A stretch of 64,000 bases of DNA from GCA-003244245 sp035606945 (lineage in GTDB: Bacteria; Actinomycetota; Actinomycetes; Mycobacteriales; Pseudonocardiaceae). The stretch covers positions 118,396 to 182,395 of the forward strand of contig DATNDR010000036.1 of NCBI GenBank assembly GCA_035606945.1, given 5' to 3'. Position 1 is the stretch's first letter. Every line of letters begins with the position of its first letter. Under the pieces are notes generated by a model. It saw only the letters and a program-made list of their open reading frames with translations. It ran no database searches and was not told where the DNA came from. This document shows, piece after piece, positions 27,138-35,593 of the stretch. The position numbers and the translations under genes are program-made.

Positions 27138-27627
27138 GGAGGGGCACGCGGATCCCGTGCGGCGTCCCCATTCTCAGGACGACGGGCACCAACCAGAACT
27201 CGCGCACGGTGAGGCGGTCGTCGGCACCGGACGGATATCTGCCGCCCGGCAGGTCCGCCCGGTGCTGCGCACGCTGCCGTTCAGCCGTTCGCAACTGGCA
27301 ACTCTCGACGACATGTTGGTGCGGGCCAGCCGTACCGCGAGCCTGCACTTCGGGATCTATCTCGGCGACCTAGGGCCTGACACCCGGACCCGAGCCGAGG
27401 AACTGCACGATTCGCTGGGGGAGCGGGCCGATGATGCTGTGCTGGTAGCCGTGTCGCCTGGGCAGCGAGTCGTCGAGGTGGTCACCGGTCGCAAGGCCGC
27501 GAACCGGCTCGCCGATCGTGGCTGCAAGCTTGCAGTGGAGAGCATGATCTCCTCGTTCAAGGAGGGGGACCTCGCGGGTGGTCTGAGCTCCGGCCTGCGA
27601 TTGCTGGCGGATCACACCGACTCGTGA
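27124..27627 (+). CDS. DUF5130 protein (TPM-like, possible respiratory supercomplex factor)
   Basis: 167 residues from the GTG with GGAGG at 27114-27118. The core FSRSQLATLDDMLVRAS, IYLGDLG and RVVEVVTGRKAANRL is the DUF5130 pattern, corresponding to Rv2468c. From memory the M. smegmatis homologue next to CtaJ was found in a purified supercomplex (called PRSAF1), but this should be checked. Its last 16 nt overlap the 3' end of the convergent pepN gene. Confidence 0.82.
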   Translation: MATGKEGHADPVRRPHSQDDGHQPELAHGEAVVGTGRISAARQVRPVLRTLPFSRSQLATLDDMLVRASRTASLHFGIYLGDLGPDTRTRAEELHDSLGERADDAVLVAVSPGQRVVEVVTGRKAANRLADRGCKLAVESMISSFKEGDLAGGLSSGLRLLADHTDS

Positions 27628-30197
27628 GCATGGCCCGCGTCGCAGACTCGGGCAGCTAACGCCCGGACGACCCCCGCCCGCCCCTCAGAAACGAGCCGGC
27701 GCAGCGCAGGCGGCTGCTCACCGGTCTCAAGCCAGGCGCTCGCAGCATCGACACAGCGCTGCTCGATGACCCAGGACGGAAACAGCCCTAGGACGCAGGA
27801 CTGCGCGCGCTCCGAGGTCCGCCGGCTCCACACCTCGTCGATCTCGGCGAAATACCGCTCCAGGTAGGGCGCCAGAAGCTGCTTTTGTGTGGGGTGGTTG
27901 AAACCCCCGATGATCGCCTCGCTGATGGCATTGGGTAGCTCGTCGTCGCGCATCGCCCGCTCCCAGGCGCGTTCCTTGCCAGCGGGGGTGGGCAGCAGGG
28001 CCCGGGCCCGCTCGGCTTGCCGGCGCCCGGTCGCGGTGGGATCGCGATCCTGCTCGGCGCTGATCTCTTGCTCCGTCACGACGCCGTGCGCGACAAGAGC
28101 CTGCAGCAACCGCCAGCGCAGGTCGGTGTCCACCGCCAGCCCTTCGGGGACGCCGTCCCCGGCCAACCAGCCGGCCAGCGCATCCAGTTCCGGTTTGCCC
28201 AGCAGTGCCACGGTCAGTGCGTTGACCAAGGTGAGCTGCTGGTCGGAGCCGGGCGGTGCGGTGCCGATGAGGCTCATCAGGGTGCTGGTGAAGGCGGGCC
28301 AGCCGTCCTCGCTGGCCCAGGTGGGATCGGCGTAGGAGGACAGCGCCAGCTGGGCCTGCGCCAGCAACCGCTGCACGACGCCCACCTCCGTCTCGGCAGG
28401 CAATCCGGCCAGTACCACCGCGACGAAATCCCTGGCCCTGAACTCGGCTTCGCGAGTCATCTCCCAGGCCGCCGACCAGCACAGTGAGCGCGGCAGTGAC
28501 TCAGTGATGTCGCCGATCCGGTCGACCAGCGTCGCCAGCGAGGTCTCGTCAAGGCGCATTGCGCAGTAGGTGAAGTCGTCGTCGTTGACCAGCACCAGCT
28601 GACCCGCTGGCACGCCGACCAGCTCGGGGACTGCCGTGCGGGCGCCGCTGACGTCGAGTTCCACCCGGTGGGTGCGGACCAGGGCACCACCCGCGGGGCC
28701 GTCGTAGACACCCACCGCGAGGCGGTGGGTGCGCAACTCCCCGGCCCCGGGGCGGGCGCCGTCTTGGAGCACCGCGAAGGATGCGAATGATCCGTCACTG
28801 CCGACGGTGAACTCCGGTCGCAGGGTGTTGATCCCGGTGGTCTCCAACCATTGCGCGCTCCAGCCGGACAGATCGCGACCAGACGCCTGCTCCAGCGCGG
28901 CCAGCAGATCGGCGAGTGTGGCGTTGCCCCAGGCGTGCCGGGTGAAGTAGATCCGCAGGCCGGCGAGAAACTCGTTGAGCCCCACGTAGGCGACCAGCTG
29001 GCGCAGCACGCTGGCGCCCTTGGCGTAGGTGATGCCGTCGAAGTTGACCTCGACGGCCTGCACATCGGGGATCTCGCAGGCGATCGGGTGGGTCGAGGGC
29101 AGCTGGTCCTGCCGGTAGGCCCAGGCCTTCTCCACGGTGGCGAACGTGGTCCAGGCGCCGGTGTACTCAGTGACCTGTGCCTGGCACAGCACCGAAGCCC
29201 AGGTGGCGAACGACTCGTTGAGCCACAGGTCGTCCCACCACCGCATGGTCACCAGGTCGCCGAACCACATGTGCGCCATCTCGTGCAGCACCGTCTCGCA
29301 GCGCCGCTCGTAGAGGTAGCGGGTGACCCGGCTGCGGAAGACGTAGTCCTCCAGGAAGGTCACGCACCCGGCGTTCTCCATGGCGCCGGCGTTGAACTCG
29401 GGCACGAAACACTGGTCGTACTTCTCGAACGGGTAGCGCATTCCGAAGGCATCGTGGTAGTAGCCGAAACCCTGCTTGGTCTCGGTGAACAACCGCTCGG
29501 CGTCCATGTGCTCGGCCAACGAGGCACGGCAGTAGATGCCCAGCGGGATCGTCCCGTGCTGGTCGGTGTACTCATCAGTCCAGCGCGCGTAGCGGCCGGC
29601 GACCAGCGCCACGATGTAGGGGCTGATCCGGGCACTATCGGCGAACACGTGGCGAAGGCCCCCGCCGTCGATCTGTTCGGTGCGCTGGCACGGCGCGTTG
29701 GAGATCACTGCCCAACCGGCGGGTGCCACCACCCGAAGCCGGTGCACCGCCTTGAGATCTGGCTGGTCGAAACAGGCGTACATCCGCTTGGCGTCGGCGG
29801 TCTCGAACTGGCTGTAGAGGTACACGCCGCCGTCGACGGGGTCGGTGAAGCGGTGCAGCCCCTCGCCGGTGTTCATATACCGGCCGTCCGCCTCGATGAC
29901 CAGCTCATTGGTGGCGGCCAACGCGGGCAGCGCGATCCCGTTCGCCTCGTCGTAGCCGGTGACGTCCAGGGCGGACCCGTTGAGCGTCGCTGTGCCGACT
30001 CGGGCGGCCACCAGATCGATCCAGCTGGATGCCCCGGGAGTACGGCAGGAGAACCGGACGGTGGTGGTGGTACGGAACGTGACGTCGCTCGGTGCGCCGG
30101 CACCATCGGTGAGATCAAGCTCGACGGTGTAGGAGTCGACGTCGAGCAGCGCGGCACGCTCGACGGCCAGCTCCTGCGTGAGGTTGGGGACGGCCAC
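27612..30197 (-). CDS. pepN: Aminopeptidase N (M1 family)
   Basis: 861-residue zinc aminopeptidase. GAMEN at residues 271-275 binds the substrate N-terminus; His305, Glu306, His309 (HEMAH) and Glu328 form the zinc site. The C-terminal half is the helical ERAP1-like domain. The GTG start is preceded by AGAGGTGATCA. It removes N-terminal residues from peptides in the cytosol. It overlaps the DUF5130 gene tail to tail. Confidence 0.96.
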   Translation of the reverse strand: MAVPNLTQELAVERAALLDVDSYTVELDLTDGAGAPSDVTFRTTTTVRFSCRTPGASSWIDLVAARVGTATLNGSALDVTGYDEANGIALPALAATNELVIEADGRYMNTGEGLHRFTDPVDGGVYLYSQFETADAKRMYACFDQPDLKAVHRLRVVAPAGWAVISNAPCQRTEQIDGGGLRHVFADSARISPYIVALVAGRYARWTDEYTDQHGTIPLGIYCRASLAEHMDAERLFTETKQGFGYYHDAFGMRYPFEKYDQCFVPEFNAGAMENAGCVTFLEDYVFRSRVTRYLYERRCETVLHEMAHMWFGDLVTMRWWDDLWLNESFATWASVLCQAQVTEYTGAWTTFATVEKAWAYRQDQLPSTHPIACEIPDVQAVEVNFDGITYAKGASVLRQLVAYVGLNEFLAGLRIYFTRHAWGNATLADLLAALEQASGRDLSGWSAQWLETTGINTLRPEFTVGSDGSFASFAVLQDGARPGAGELRTHRLAVGVYDGPAGGALVRTHRVELDVSGARTAVPELVGVPAGQLVLVNDDDFTYCAMRLDETSLATLVDRIGDITESLPRSLCWSAAWEMTREAEFRARDFVAVVLAGLPAETEVGVVQRLLAQAQLALSSYADPTWASEDGWPAFTSTLMSLIGTAPPGSDQQLTLVNALTVALLGKPELDALAGWLAGDGVPEGLAVDTDLRWRLLQALVAHGVVTEQEISAEQDRDPTATGRRQAERARALLPTPAGKERAWERAMRDDELPNAISEAIIGGFNHPTQKQLLAPYLERYFAEIDEVWSRRTSERAQSCVLGLFPSWVIEQRCVDAASAWLETGEQPPALRRLVSEGRAGVVRALAARVCDAGHAHESV

Positions 30198-30331
30198 TGA
30201 TCACCTCTGGTGTCGGATAAGGAGTCCTGGGCATCCAATCATGGGTGCCCGTCACCCTGCAGGCGAGTTAACGCCGGGGAAGAGGTGACCACCCGGACGG
30301 GTTGTACGACATGACAGGAACGGAGAGTGTG

Positions 30332-30976
30332 ATGACGGTGACCGTCGGCGACAGGACCACCCAAGACCACATCCCGCCCGCGCGGGTGGACTTCTACTTC
30401 GACCCCCGGTGCCCGTGGGCATGGATCACCTCCCGGTGGATCCTCGAAGTCGCCGCGGTGCGAGACATCGACGTGCACTTCCGGGTGATGAGCTTGTCGG
30501 TGCTCAACGAGGGACGCGAGGTCAGTGAGAGCTACCGGATAAGGAACGTCAAGGGCTGGGGACCGGTTCGGGTGTGTATCGCCGCCGCACGCGACCACGG
30601 CGAAAAAGTGCTCGAATCGCTCTACACCGCGATGGGCAGGCGCATCCACGACCACGGCAACAAAAATTTCGACGAGGTGATCGTGGCCGCGCTGGCCGAA
30701 GTCGGGCTGCCGCCCGAACTCGCTGAGGCAGCGCAACGCACCGACTACGACGAGGAGTTGCGGGCCAGCCACGAGGCGGGCATGGGACCGGTCGGGCTGG
30801 ACGTCGGAACCCCGACGATCCATGTGGACGGGGTGGCGTTCTTCGGTCCGGTGCTATCCCGGATTCCGCGCGGCGAGGAAGCCGGAAAGATCTTCGACGG
30901 CGCGTTGCTGCTGGCCAGCTATCCCCATTTCTTCGAACTCAAGCGTACCCGCCACGAAAAGCCGGACTTCTCCTGA
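30332..30976 (+). CDS. DsbA-like (mycothiol-dependent type) oxidoreductase, CPWA active site
   Basis: 214 residues, homologue of Rv2466c, a mycothiol-using oxidoreductase. The active-site motif here is Cys27-Pro-Trp-Ala30 in FYFDPRCPWAWITSRW, not CxxC, so only a monothiol chemistry is possible. VGTPTIHVDGVAFFGPVLSR supplies the cis-Pro loop. GGAGAG lies before ATG 30332; an ATG 21 nt upstream is also in frame. It lies divergently next to pepN, as in mycobacteria. Confidence 0.9.
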   Translation: MTVTVGDRTTQDHIPPARVDFYFDPRCPWAWITSRWILEVAAVRDIDVHFRVMSLSVLNEGREVSESYRIRNVKGWGPVRVCIAAARDHGEKVLESLYTAMGRRIHDHGNKNFDEVIVAALAEVGLPPELAEAAQRTDYDEELRASHEAGMGPVGLDVGTPTIHVDGVAFFGPVLSRIPRGEEAGKIFDGALLLASYPHFFELKRTRHEKPDFS

Positions 30977-31138
30977 AAATGCGTCCGCTTATGGCGACGC
31001 TGTCGAACCGCGCGTGTATCCAGGCTCGCGTCGCCTCCCGGTACTCGCCGGTGTTCCTATGCAACGCTAGGTTGTGACGCCACGCACGCCGGCACCGCGC
31101 ATCTCAGCGCCGGCAGCACCCGCACGAGAAACCGTTCA

Positions 31139-31203
31139 CCCCGACATGGAGACATATCGGGTGAATGAGCCTTGCTCAGGCCCGATATGTCTCCATGTCG
31201 GGG
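31139..31203. repeat. Intergenic hairpin repeat, copy 4
   Basis: Arms 31139-31161 and 31181-31203 pair over 22-23 bp, and CA/TG flanks extend the stem. Within the 19-nt interior TGAGC-CTT-GCTCA forms a third version of the apical stem. It lies between convergent genes and also encodes the last residues and stop codon of the metallo-beta-lactamase gene (minus strand). Confidence 0.9.
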
Positions 31204-31982
31204 TGGAACCTGGAGAGGGCGGCGCGGGTGGTGGGGGGAGTGAAGGGAGAGGCGGCCAGGGCGCTCGGGCGGTCGAGGTCGCCGGCCTGGACAGCTCGAC
31301 ACAGATCGGCCAACGCTGTCAGATCGTCGCGTTGAGCGGTGACGAATTGGGTGTCGACCGGGTTCCCGTGCCCGGGCACGACGATGCGCGGGCCCAGCTG
31401 TAGCAGCGCGGTCACCGCGGTGGGCCAGTCCAGCGGGTAGCCATCGGTGAAGTCCGGGTCAGCGCCCTGCTCGACGAGGTCGCCGGCGAACAGCACTCCA
31501 GTATCGGGCGACCACACCGCGAGGTCGTGGTCGGTGTGCCCACGGCCGGGATGGGTCAGCAGTAGCCGCCGATCGCCCAGGTCCAATTCGACGTCGTCGA
31601 GGACCGGGTGATCGGGCACCACCGGACGCACCAGCCGCGGGTCCGGTAGTCCCCGCGCGCGCGACCACATCAATGCCTCGGCGTACTGCGCTGCGCCACC
31701 CCTCGCCAGATCATCCCGGCAGCGGTGATGCCCCCACACCGCAGCCGGGAGGAAGGCCGCCGTGCCCAGGCAGTGGTCGAAGTGCGCGTGGGTGAGCACC
31801 ACCGTGCACGGTCGCCGCGTGATCTCACGCACCGCGGCAGACAGCTCAGCGCCCTGATCGGGATCACCGCGAGTGTCCACCACAACGCAGCTGCGGCTTC
31901 CGATCACCAGCCCGACCGACAGGTCCAGCTCGTCGTAGCGCCGTACCAGCACTCCATCGGCCACCTCCATCCACCGCGCCAT
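31176..31982 (-). CDS. Metallo-beta-lactamase fold hydrolase
   Basis: 268 residues. Metal-binding THAHFDHCLG, the His of HPGRGHTDHD, Asp in LFAGDLVEQG and the final His of PGHGNPVD are all present, so it should bind two metals. Substrate unknown. The last residues (HPDMETYRA) are encoded by the right arm of hairpin repeat copy 4, so the repeat seems to have replaced the natural 3' end. The start codon is preceded by AGAAGGGG, close to a half copy of the same repeat. Confidence 0.9.
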   Translation of the reverse strand: MARWMEVADGVLVRRYDELDLSVGLVIGSRSCVVVDTRGDPDQGAELSAAVREITRRPCTVVLTHAHFDHCLGTAAFLPAAVWGHHRCRDDLARGGAAQYAEALMWSRARGLPDPRLVRPVVPDHPVLDDVELDLGDRRLLLTHPGRGHTDHDLAVWSPDTGVLFAGDLVEQGADPDFTDGYPLDWPTAVTALLQLGPRIVVPGHGNPVDTQFVTAQRDDLTALADLCRAVQAGDLDRPSALAASPFTPPTTRAALSRFHPDMETYRA

Positions 31983-31995
31983 GCTGTCCCCTTCT

Positions 31996-32010
31996 TCTCC
32001 ATGTCGGGGA
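31996..32010. repeat. Half copy of the hairpin repeat
   Basis: TCTCCATGTCGGGGA equals the right arm end of the repeat family, without a left arm nearby. It is placed in the short spacer between the divergent metallo-beta-lactamase and rpiB genes. Confidence 0.75.
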
Positions 32011-32042
32011 GGGGAACCCTGACGGTGCCGCGCGATGTGGCA

Positions 32043-32528
32043 ATGTTGCGCACTGTGCGCGTCTACCTCGGTTCGGATCATGCCGGCTTCGAGCTCAAGG
32101 CCTTCTTGGTGCAGCACCTGACCAGTCTGGGGCACGACGTGGTCGACGTCGGCCCCGACGTCTTCGACCCTGACGACGACTACCCACCGTTTTGCATCGA
32201 GACCGCCCGCAGGGTGGTGGCCGACCAGGGAAGCCTCGGTGTGGTGATCGGTGGGTCGGGCAACGGCGAGCAGATCTCCGCCAACAAGGTCGCCGGCTGC
32301 CGGGCCGCGTTGGCGTGGAGCACCGAGACTGCCCAGCTCGCCCGGGAGCACAACGATGCTCAGGTAGTCGGAATCGGCGCCCGGATGCACCCACCGGATG
32401 ACGCCGCCCAGATCGTCGATACGTTTCTCGCCACACCGTTCTCCGGCGGTGAGCGCCACGCCCGCCGGATCAAGCTGATCGCAGACTTCGAGGCCACCGG
32501 GGAGCCGCCCCCGATCTCGGCAGGCTGA
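32043..32528 (+). CDS. rpiB: Ribose-5-phosphate isomerase B (intact copy)
   Basis: 161 residues, RpiB/LacAB fold. VYLGSDHAGFELKAFL begins the protein, VIGGSGNGEQISANK holds the anion loop and AREHNDAQ the catalytic-side residues. It interconverts ribose-5- and ribulose-5-phosphate. The ATG at 32043 is used; a GTG at 32055 is nearer the conserved start. The spacing to the next element is 7 nt, exactly as rpiB-nei in relatives, but the nei that follows is only a fragment. Confidence 0.92.
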   Translation: MLRTVRVYLGSDHAGFELKAFLVQHLTSLGHDVVDVGPDVFDPDDDYPPFCIETARRVVADQGSLGVVIGGSGNGEQISANKVAGCRAALAWSTETAQLAREHNDAQVVGIGARMHPPDDAAQIVDTFLATPFSGGERHARRIKLIADFEATGEPPPISAG

Positions 32529-32535
32529 ACCGGCG

Positions 32536-32640
32536 ATGCCGGCGGGTCATACGACGCACCGGCTGCCGGATCGAACCGTCCGGCCGGAACACCACCCGGT
32601 TCGCATGGGCCGCGCGCTCCCGCCTCTCAGCTGCCATGGA
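32536..32640 (+). pseudogene. Internally deleted nei remnant after the intact rpiB
   Basis: The first codons read MPAGHTTHRL, like the intact nei at 37929 (MPEGHTTHRL). The text then jumps to DRTVRPEHHPVRMGR, which matches TVRPEHDPVAMDR near residue 210 of the intact protein. The nucleotide match GCCGGATCGA..CCGTCCG at the join confirms it. About 600 nt of the middle have been lost. Homology fades after about 32640, and the 280 nt that follow to the GT20 gene show nothing recognisable. Confidence 0.8.
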
Positions 32641-32904
32641 GAGCCGTAACAAATCGGGCGTTCAGGGCCAGCTGCTTGACTTCCGGGTTTGCCGGATAGG
32701 ACCAGGTCCGATGGCCCGATCGCCTGATGCAACAGGGCCGCTCACATCCCGTGGCGGACGCGAGCGCCGGGCGAAGACCTCGTCGGCCCGCGCATCACCG
32801 CCTGCATTTCCCACGGCCTCGCGGGCTTCGCGATGGCCCAGGATCAAACTTCCGGCACGGTCTTGTGCTTAGCTCGACGGCTGCAGAAGAAAAGGTGTTC
32901 TCAT

Positions 32905-32919
32905 CGCCGATTATCGGCG
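32905..32919 (-). terminator. Likely intrinsic terminator of the GT20/HAD gene
   Basis: CGCCGA-TTA-TCGGCG hairpin 8 nt downstream of the stop codon on the minus strand, followed after a few bases by CCTTTTCTTCT. Confidence 0.55.
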
Positions 32920-32927
32920 CTGTGAGG

Positions 32928-35033
32928 TCATGCGTCTTGGATGGCGGTGATGATTTGTGATGCCCAGGCTGACGGTGGGTGATCTCCTAGTAGGTCGGCA
33001 AGTCGTCGAAGACGTGTTTGTCGTTCCTTCTTCGAGAGCATCAAAGCCAGTCTCAGTTTGTCGATGAGGTCTTTACGTGAGTGGGGGTCGGTGAGCAGCG
33101 CTGCCGTGCCGAGTTGTTCGGCAGCGCCGGTGTGGTGGGATAGCACGAGCACACCGAATCCGGCTACGGCTGCTTGTGCGGCGATGAACTCCTTGGCGGT
33201 CAGGTTCATGCCGTCCTGATAAGAGGTGACCCAGAAAACGTCTGCTGCAAGATAGTTGTCGATCACTTCGGTGAAAGATAAGGTGTGGGGCGAGTATTCA
33301 ATGGGTTGCCAACCGGCAACGCTCCAAGTCTGGTTGATCTGTGCGATACGCCGTTCGAGTTGCTGTTTGGTCGGATCATAGGCGGTAATGCCAGGCTCCG
33401 GTGGCGCACACACGAGCCGGAACCGCAGCTGCCGCCGCAGTTCAGGCTGCCCGGAGAGCAACCCTGCAATGGCCTCTACCTTCTCTAACGGGGCTTTGAC
33501 GTAGTCAAGACGTTCGATGGACACCACCAACGGCCCGGTCCGCGGTTGTCTGTGGGGAGCGCGGGTCCGAGCTAGTGTCTCAATGGCCTTGCGGTCGATG
33601 CCCAGAGGATGGACGCCGATGCGCGGTGGGCGTGGCGTCTTGGCGACAACGTGACGGAAGCGTTGAGCGAACGTGGAGGTATGAAATCCTGCCCAATCCA
33701 GACAGCCCAGTGAGGTGCGAATTTCCGCGGCGGTGGGTAAGGCGGTGAAGGCGTCTGGTGGCGGGAATGGTGTGTGATGGAAAAGACCTATTTTCAGATC
33801 TGGGCGGGTGGTGCGCAGCAGGCCAGGTACAAGCCAAAGGTTGTAGTCATGCAGCCACACGGTTGCCCTTGGGCCTGCCGTGTTGGCGATATGGCGGGCG
33901 AAACGCTCATTGACCGAGCGGTAGTGCACCCACGCAGCCGGGTCGAAACGCATTCGCTCGGGTTGGGACATCAGTATGGGCCATAGGGTTTCTTTGCAGG
34001 CGCGGTGGAAATACCCACTCCACAGGTGAGGTGCAAGCGGCACGAACGATAGCGGTATCCCAGTGTCATGCTCGTTGAGGTGAGCGAGGTGTTCTTCAGT
34101 GTCAATGATTCCCCCGGTGACCCAGATCGCGTCCAGATTGCTGGTAAAAAGGTGATTGAGGGTTGGAAGGATGCCGTTGGGACTCTGCGGTTTGTGCCAG
34201 CCAAGTCTGGGCTTCCAGCTCACCGGCGGGCGGTGGTAACCGACCACCAGCGGGTAGCGAGTTTGCACCCAGCCCAGACTTTCTAATGCCTGCAACACAC
34301 CGGCGGCACCCGGTTGTGGGGGCCGGTACACCGCCTCCCGGGTTGGTACCGCCGAGGACAACGCAGGCTCGGCGTTGCCGACGATCACGCCACGCGCGCC
34401 GAGCGTAAACAGCGACAGGTCATTGAGGCTATCCCCGGCAACCAGGATCGCGTCCATCGACCAGCCCTGCTGTCGGGCTAGGTTCAACAAGGCACTGCCT
34501 TTCGAGGCGCCGGGTGGCAACACGTCGAAGTAGCGGTCTGCCGAGTAGATCCATCGGCACCCCAGCGCCGCCACAGCATCAGTGATGTCCGTGGTGAGTT
34601 GGTCGCGGGGCAAATAAAACGAGCAGCGTCCGTCTTGGTCGACATCGTCTTGATATTTCAGCGCCGGGAAGCGGCCTAGCGCAGCGCGTACCCGCTCGGT
34701 CCCGGGCCAACCGGTGCGTAGCTGGGTTTGCAGCGGCTCGACCGGGGACAGATCGCTGCCGTCGAGGACGGTGGCCCCGATGTCGGCGATAATCCAGCGG
34801 GGCCGCGGCAGCAGCCGGTCACGCAGTGCCTCGCGCACTGCTGACAGTCCGCGGCCCGTCGCGAAGACGACCGTCACCTCCGGATAGCGGGCTAGGGCGG
34901 CGTGGAGGCGCCATCGGTCCGTCACATCTCCGCCAAGCAGCGTGCCATCAAGGTCAGCAGCCAGGATCTTCGCGCAGGAGCCTTCCCCGGTGAATGCGGG
35001 TGTGTCTGGTGACCGCGCTGCAGCTTCTGTCAT
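32928..35033 (-). CDS. Two-domain HAD phosphatase / GT20 synthase (GgpPS-like)
   Basis: 701 residues. Residues 1 to about 255 form a HAD-IIB phosphatase (DLDGTLLGGDVTD, FATGRGLSAV, GASKGSAL, AGDSLNDLSLF). Residues about 260-700 form a GT20 retaining glycosyltransferase with LHDYNLWLVP, GLFHHTPFPPPDAF, ERLDYVK and DGMNLTAKEFIAAQA. The order phosphatase-then-synthase and the ERLDYVKAPLEK text are closer, from memory, to the bifunctional glucosylglycerol-phosphate synthase/phosphatase than to OtsA. The product would be a compatible solute such as glucosylglycerol; trehalose remains possible. The gene lies in DNA inserted between the two rpiB-nei copies and has somewhat lower GC than the surroundings. 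Confidence 0.82.
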   Translation of the reverse strand: MTEAAARSPDTPAFTGEGSCAKILAADLDGTLLGGDVTDRWRLHAALARYPEVTVVFATGRGLSAVREALRDRLLPRPRWIIADIGATVLDGSDLSPVEPLQTQLRTGWPGTERVRAALGRFPALKYQDDVDQDGRCSFYLPRDQLTTDITDAVAALGCRWIYSADRYFDVLPPGASKGSALLNLARQQGWSMDAILVAGDSLNDLSLFTLGARGVIVGNAEPALSSAVPTREAVYRPPQPGAAGVLQALESLGWVQTRYPLVVGYHRPPVSWKPRLGWHKPQSPNGILPTLNHLFTSNLDAIWVTGGIIDTEEHLAHLNEHDTGIPLSFVPLAPHLWSGYFHRACKETLWPILMSQPERMRFDPAAWVHYRSVNERFARHIANTAGPRATVWLHDYNLWLVPGLLRTTRPDLKIGLFHHTPFPPPDAFTALPTAAEIRTSLGCLDWAGFHTSTFAQRFRHVVAKTPRPPRIGVHPLGIDRKAIETLARTRAPHRQPRTGPLVVSIERLDYVKAPLEKVEAIAGLLSGQPELRRQLRFRLVCAPPEPGITAYDPTKQQLERRIAQINQTWSVAGWQPIEYSPHTLSFTEVIDNYLAADVFWVTSYQDGMNLTAKEFIAAQAAVAGFGVLVLSHHTGAAEQLGTAALLTDPHSRKDLIDKLRLALMLSKKERQTRLRRLADLLGDHPPSAWASQIITAIQDA

Positions 35034-35593
35034 CGATCCCGGAAGGCTTCGACATCGACTGCCCCGAGATACCCCGAAACGCTCAACCAGGCCGTGGCTC
35101 CCCCCATGGCTCCCCCCACGCCTCCCACCAGATCAGATATACCTCATCAAGCTCTGTTCCGTAACCCACCAGTCGCTGACCGTTCAGCCGCTTGTCCACA
35201 TCAACATCACAGTCATCACTCCGGCGACATCACACCGCGGCTAACGAGGGGCCGGCATCGTCACGGCTAGCTAGATCGTCGGCCACTACGTCGACAGCAC
35301 CGTTGGTGTTGAGATTCATCAGCGGTAGCGCACAATCAATGACGACTCCATGTCAGCCGAGGGCAATGGCGCGGCAGTCGAGCTGAGACCGGCAATAAAG
35401 ATGATTCCTTAGTGACGAGACGAGGAGCACGCTCTGGGTGGACGGCCATGGTTTCGTGCATGGGTCAGCACCTGACGCAGCTGCGCAGTGGAATCTGGCG
35501 GGCTCGTCATTATTGATCAAATCCCGACGTATTCGCATACTATAGGGTTATGAGCCACGGGCAGTACAAGTCGCAGCTGTTGCCGGAGAGGCC
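35034..35593. other. 560-nt intergenic region
   Basis: No coding region with a start site or a recognisable family. The stretch is poorer in GC than its surroundings and separates divergent genes (GT20/HAD to the left, methyltransferase-like to the right), so it should contain both promoters. No exact -10/-35 pair is convincing. Confidence 0.45.

Noticed and set aside
28851..30200. Plus-strand frame of 449 codons
   Set aside because: Antisense shadow of pepN; no start site, no conserved motifs.
4544..31203. CRISPR array made of the recurring hairpin repeats
   Set aside because: Copies are kilobases apart, no regular spacers, no cas genes.
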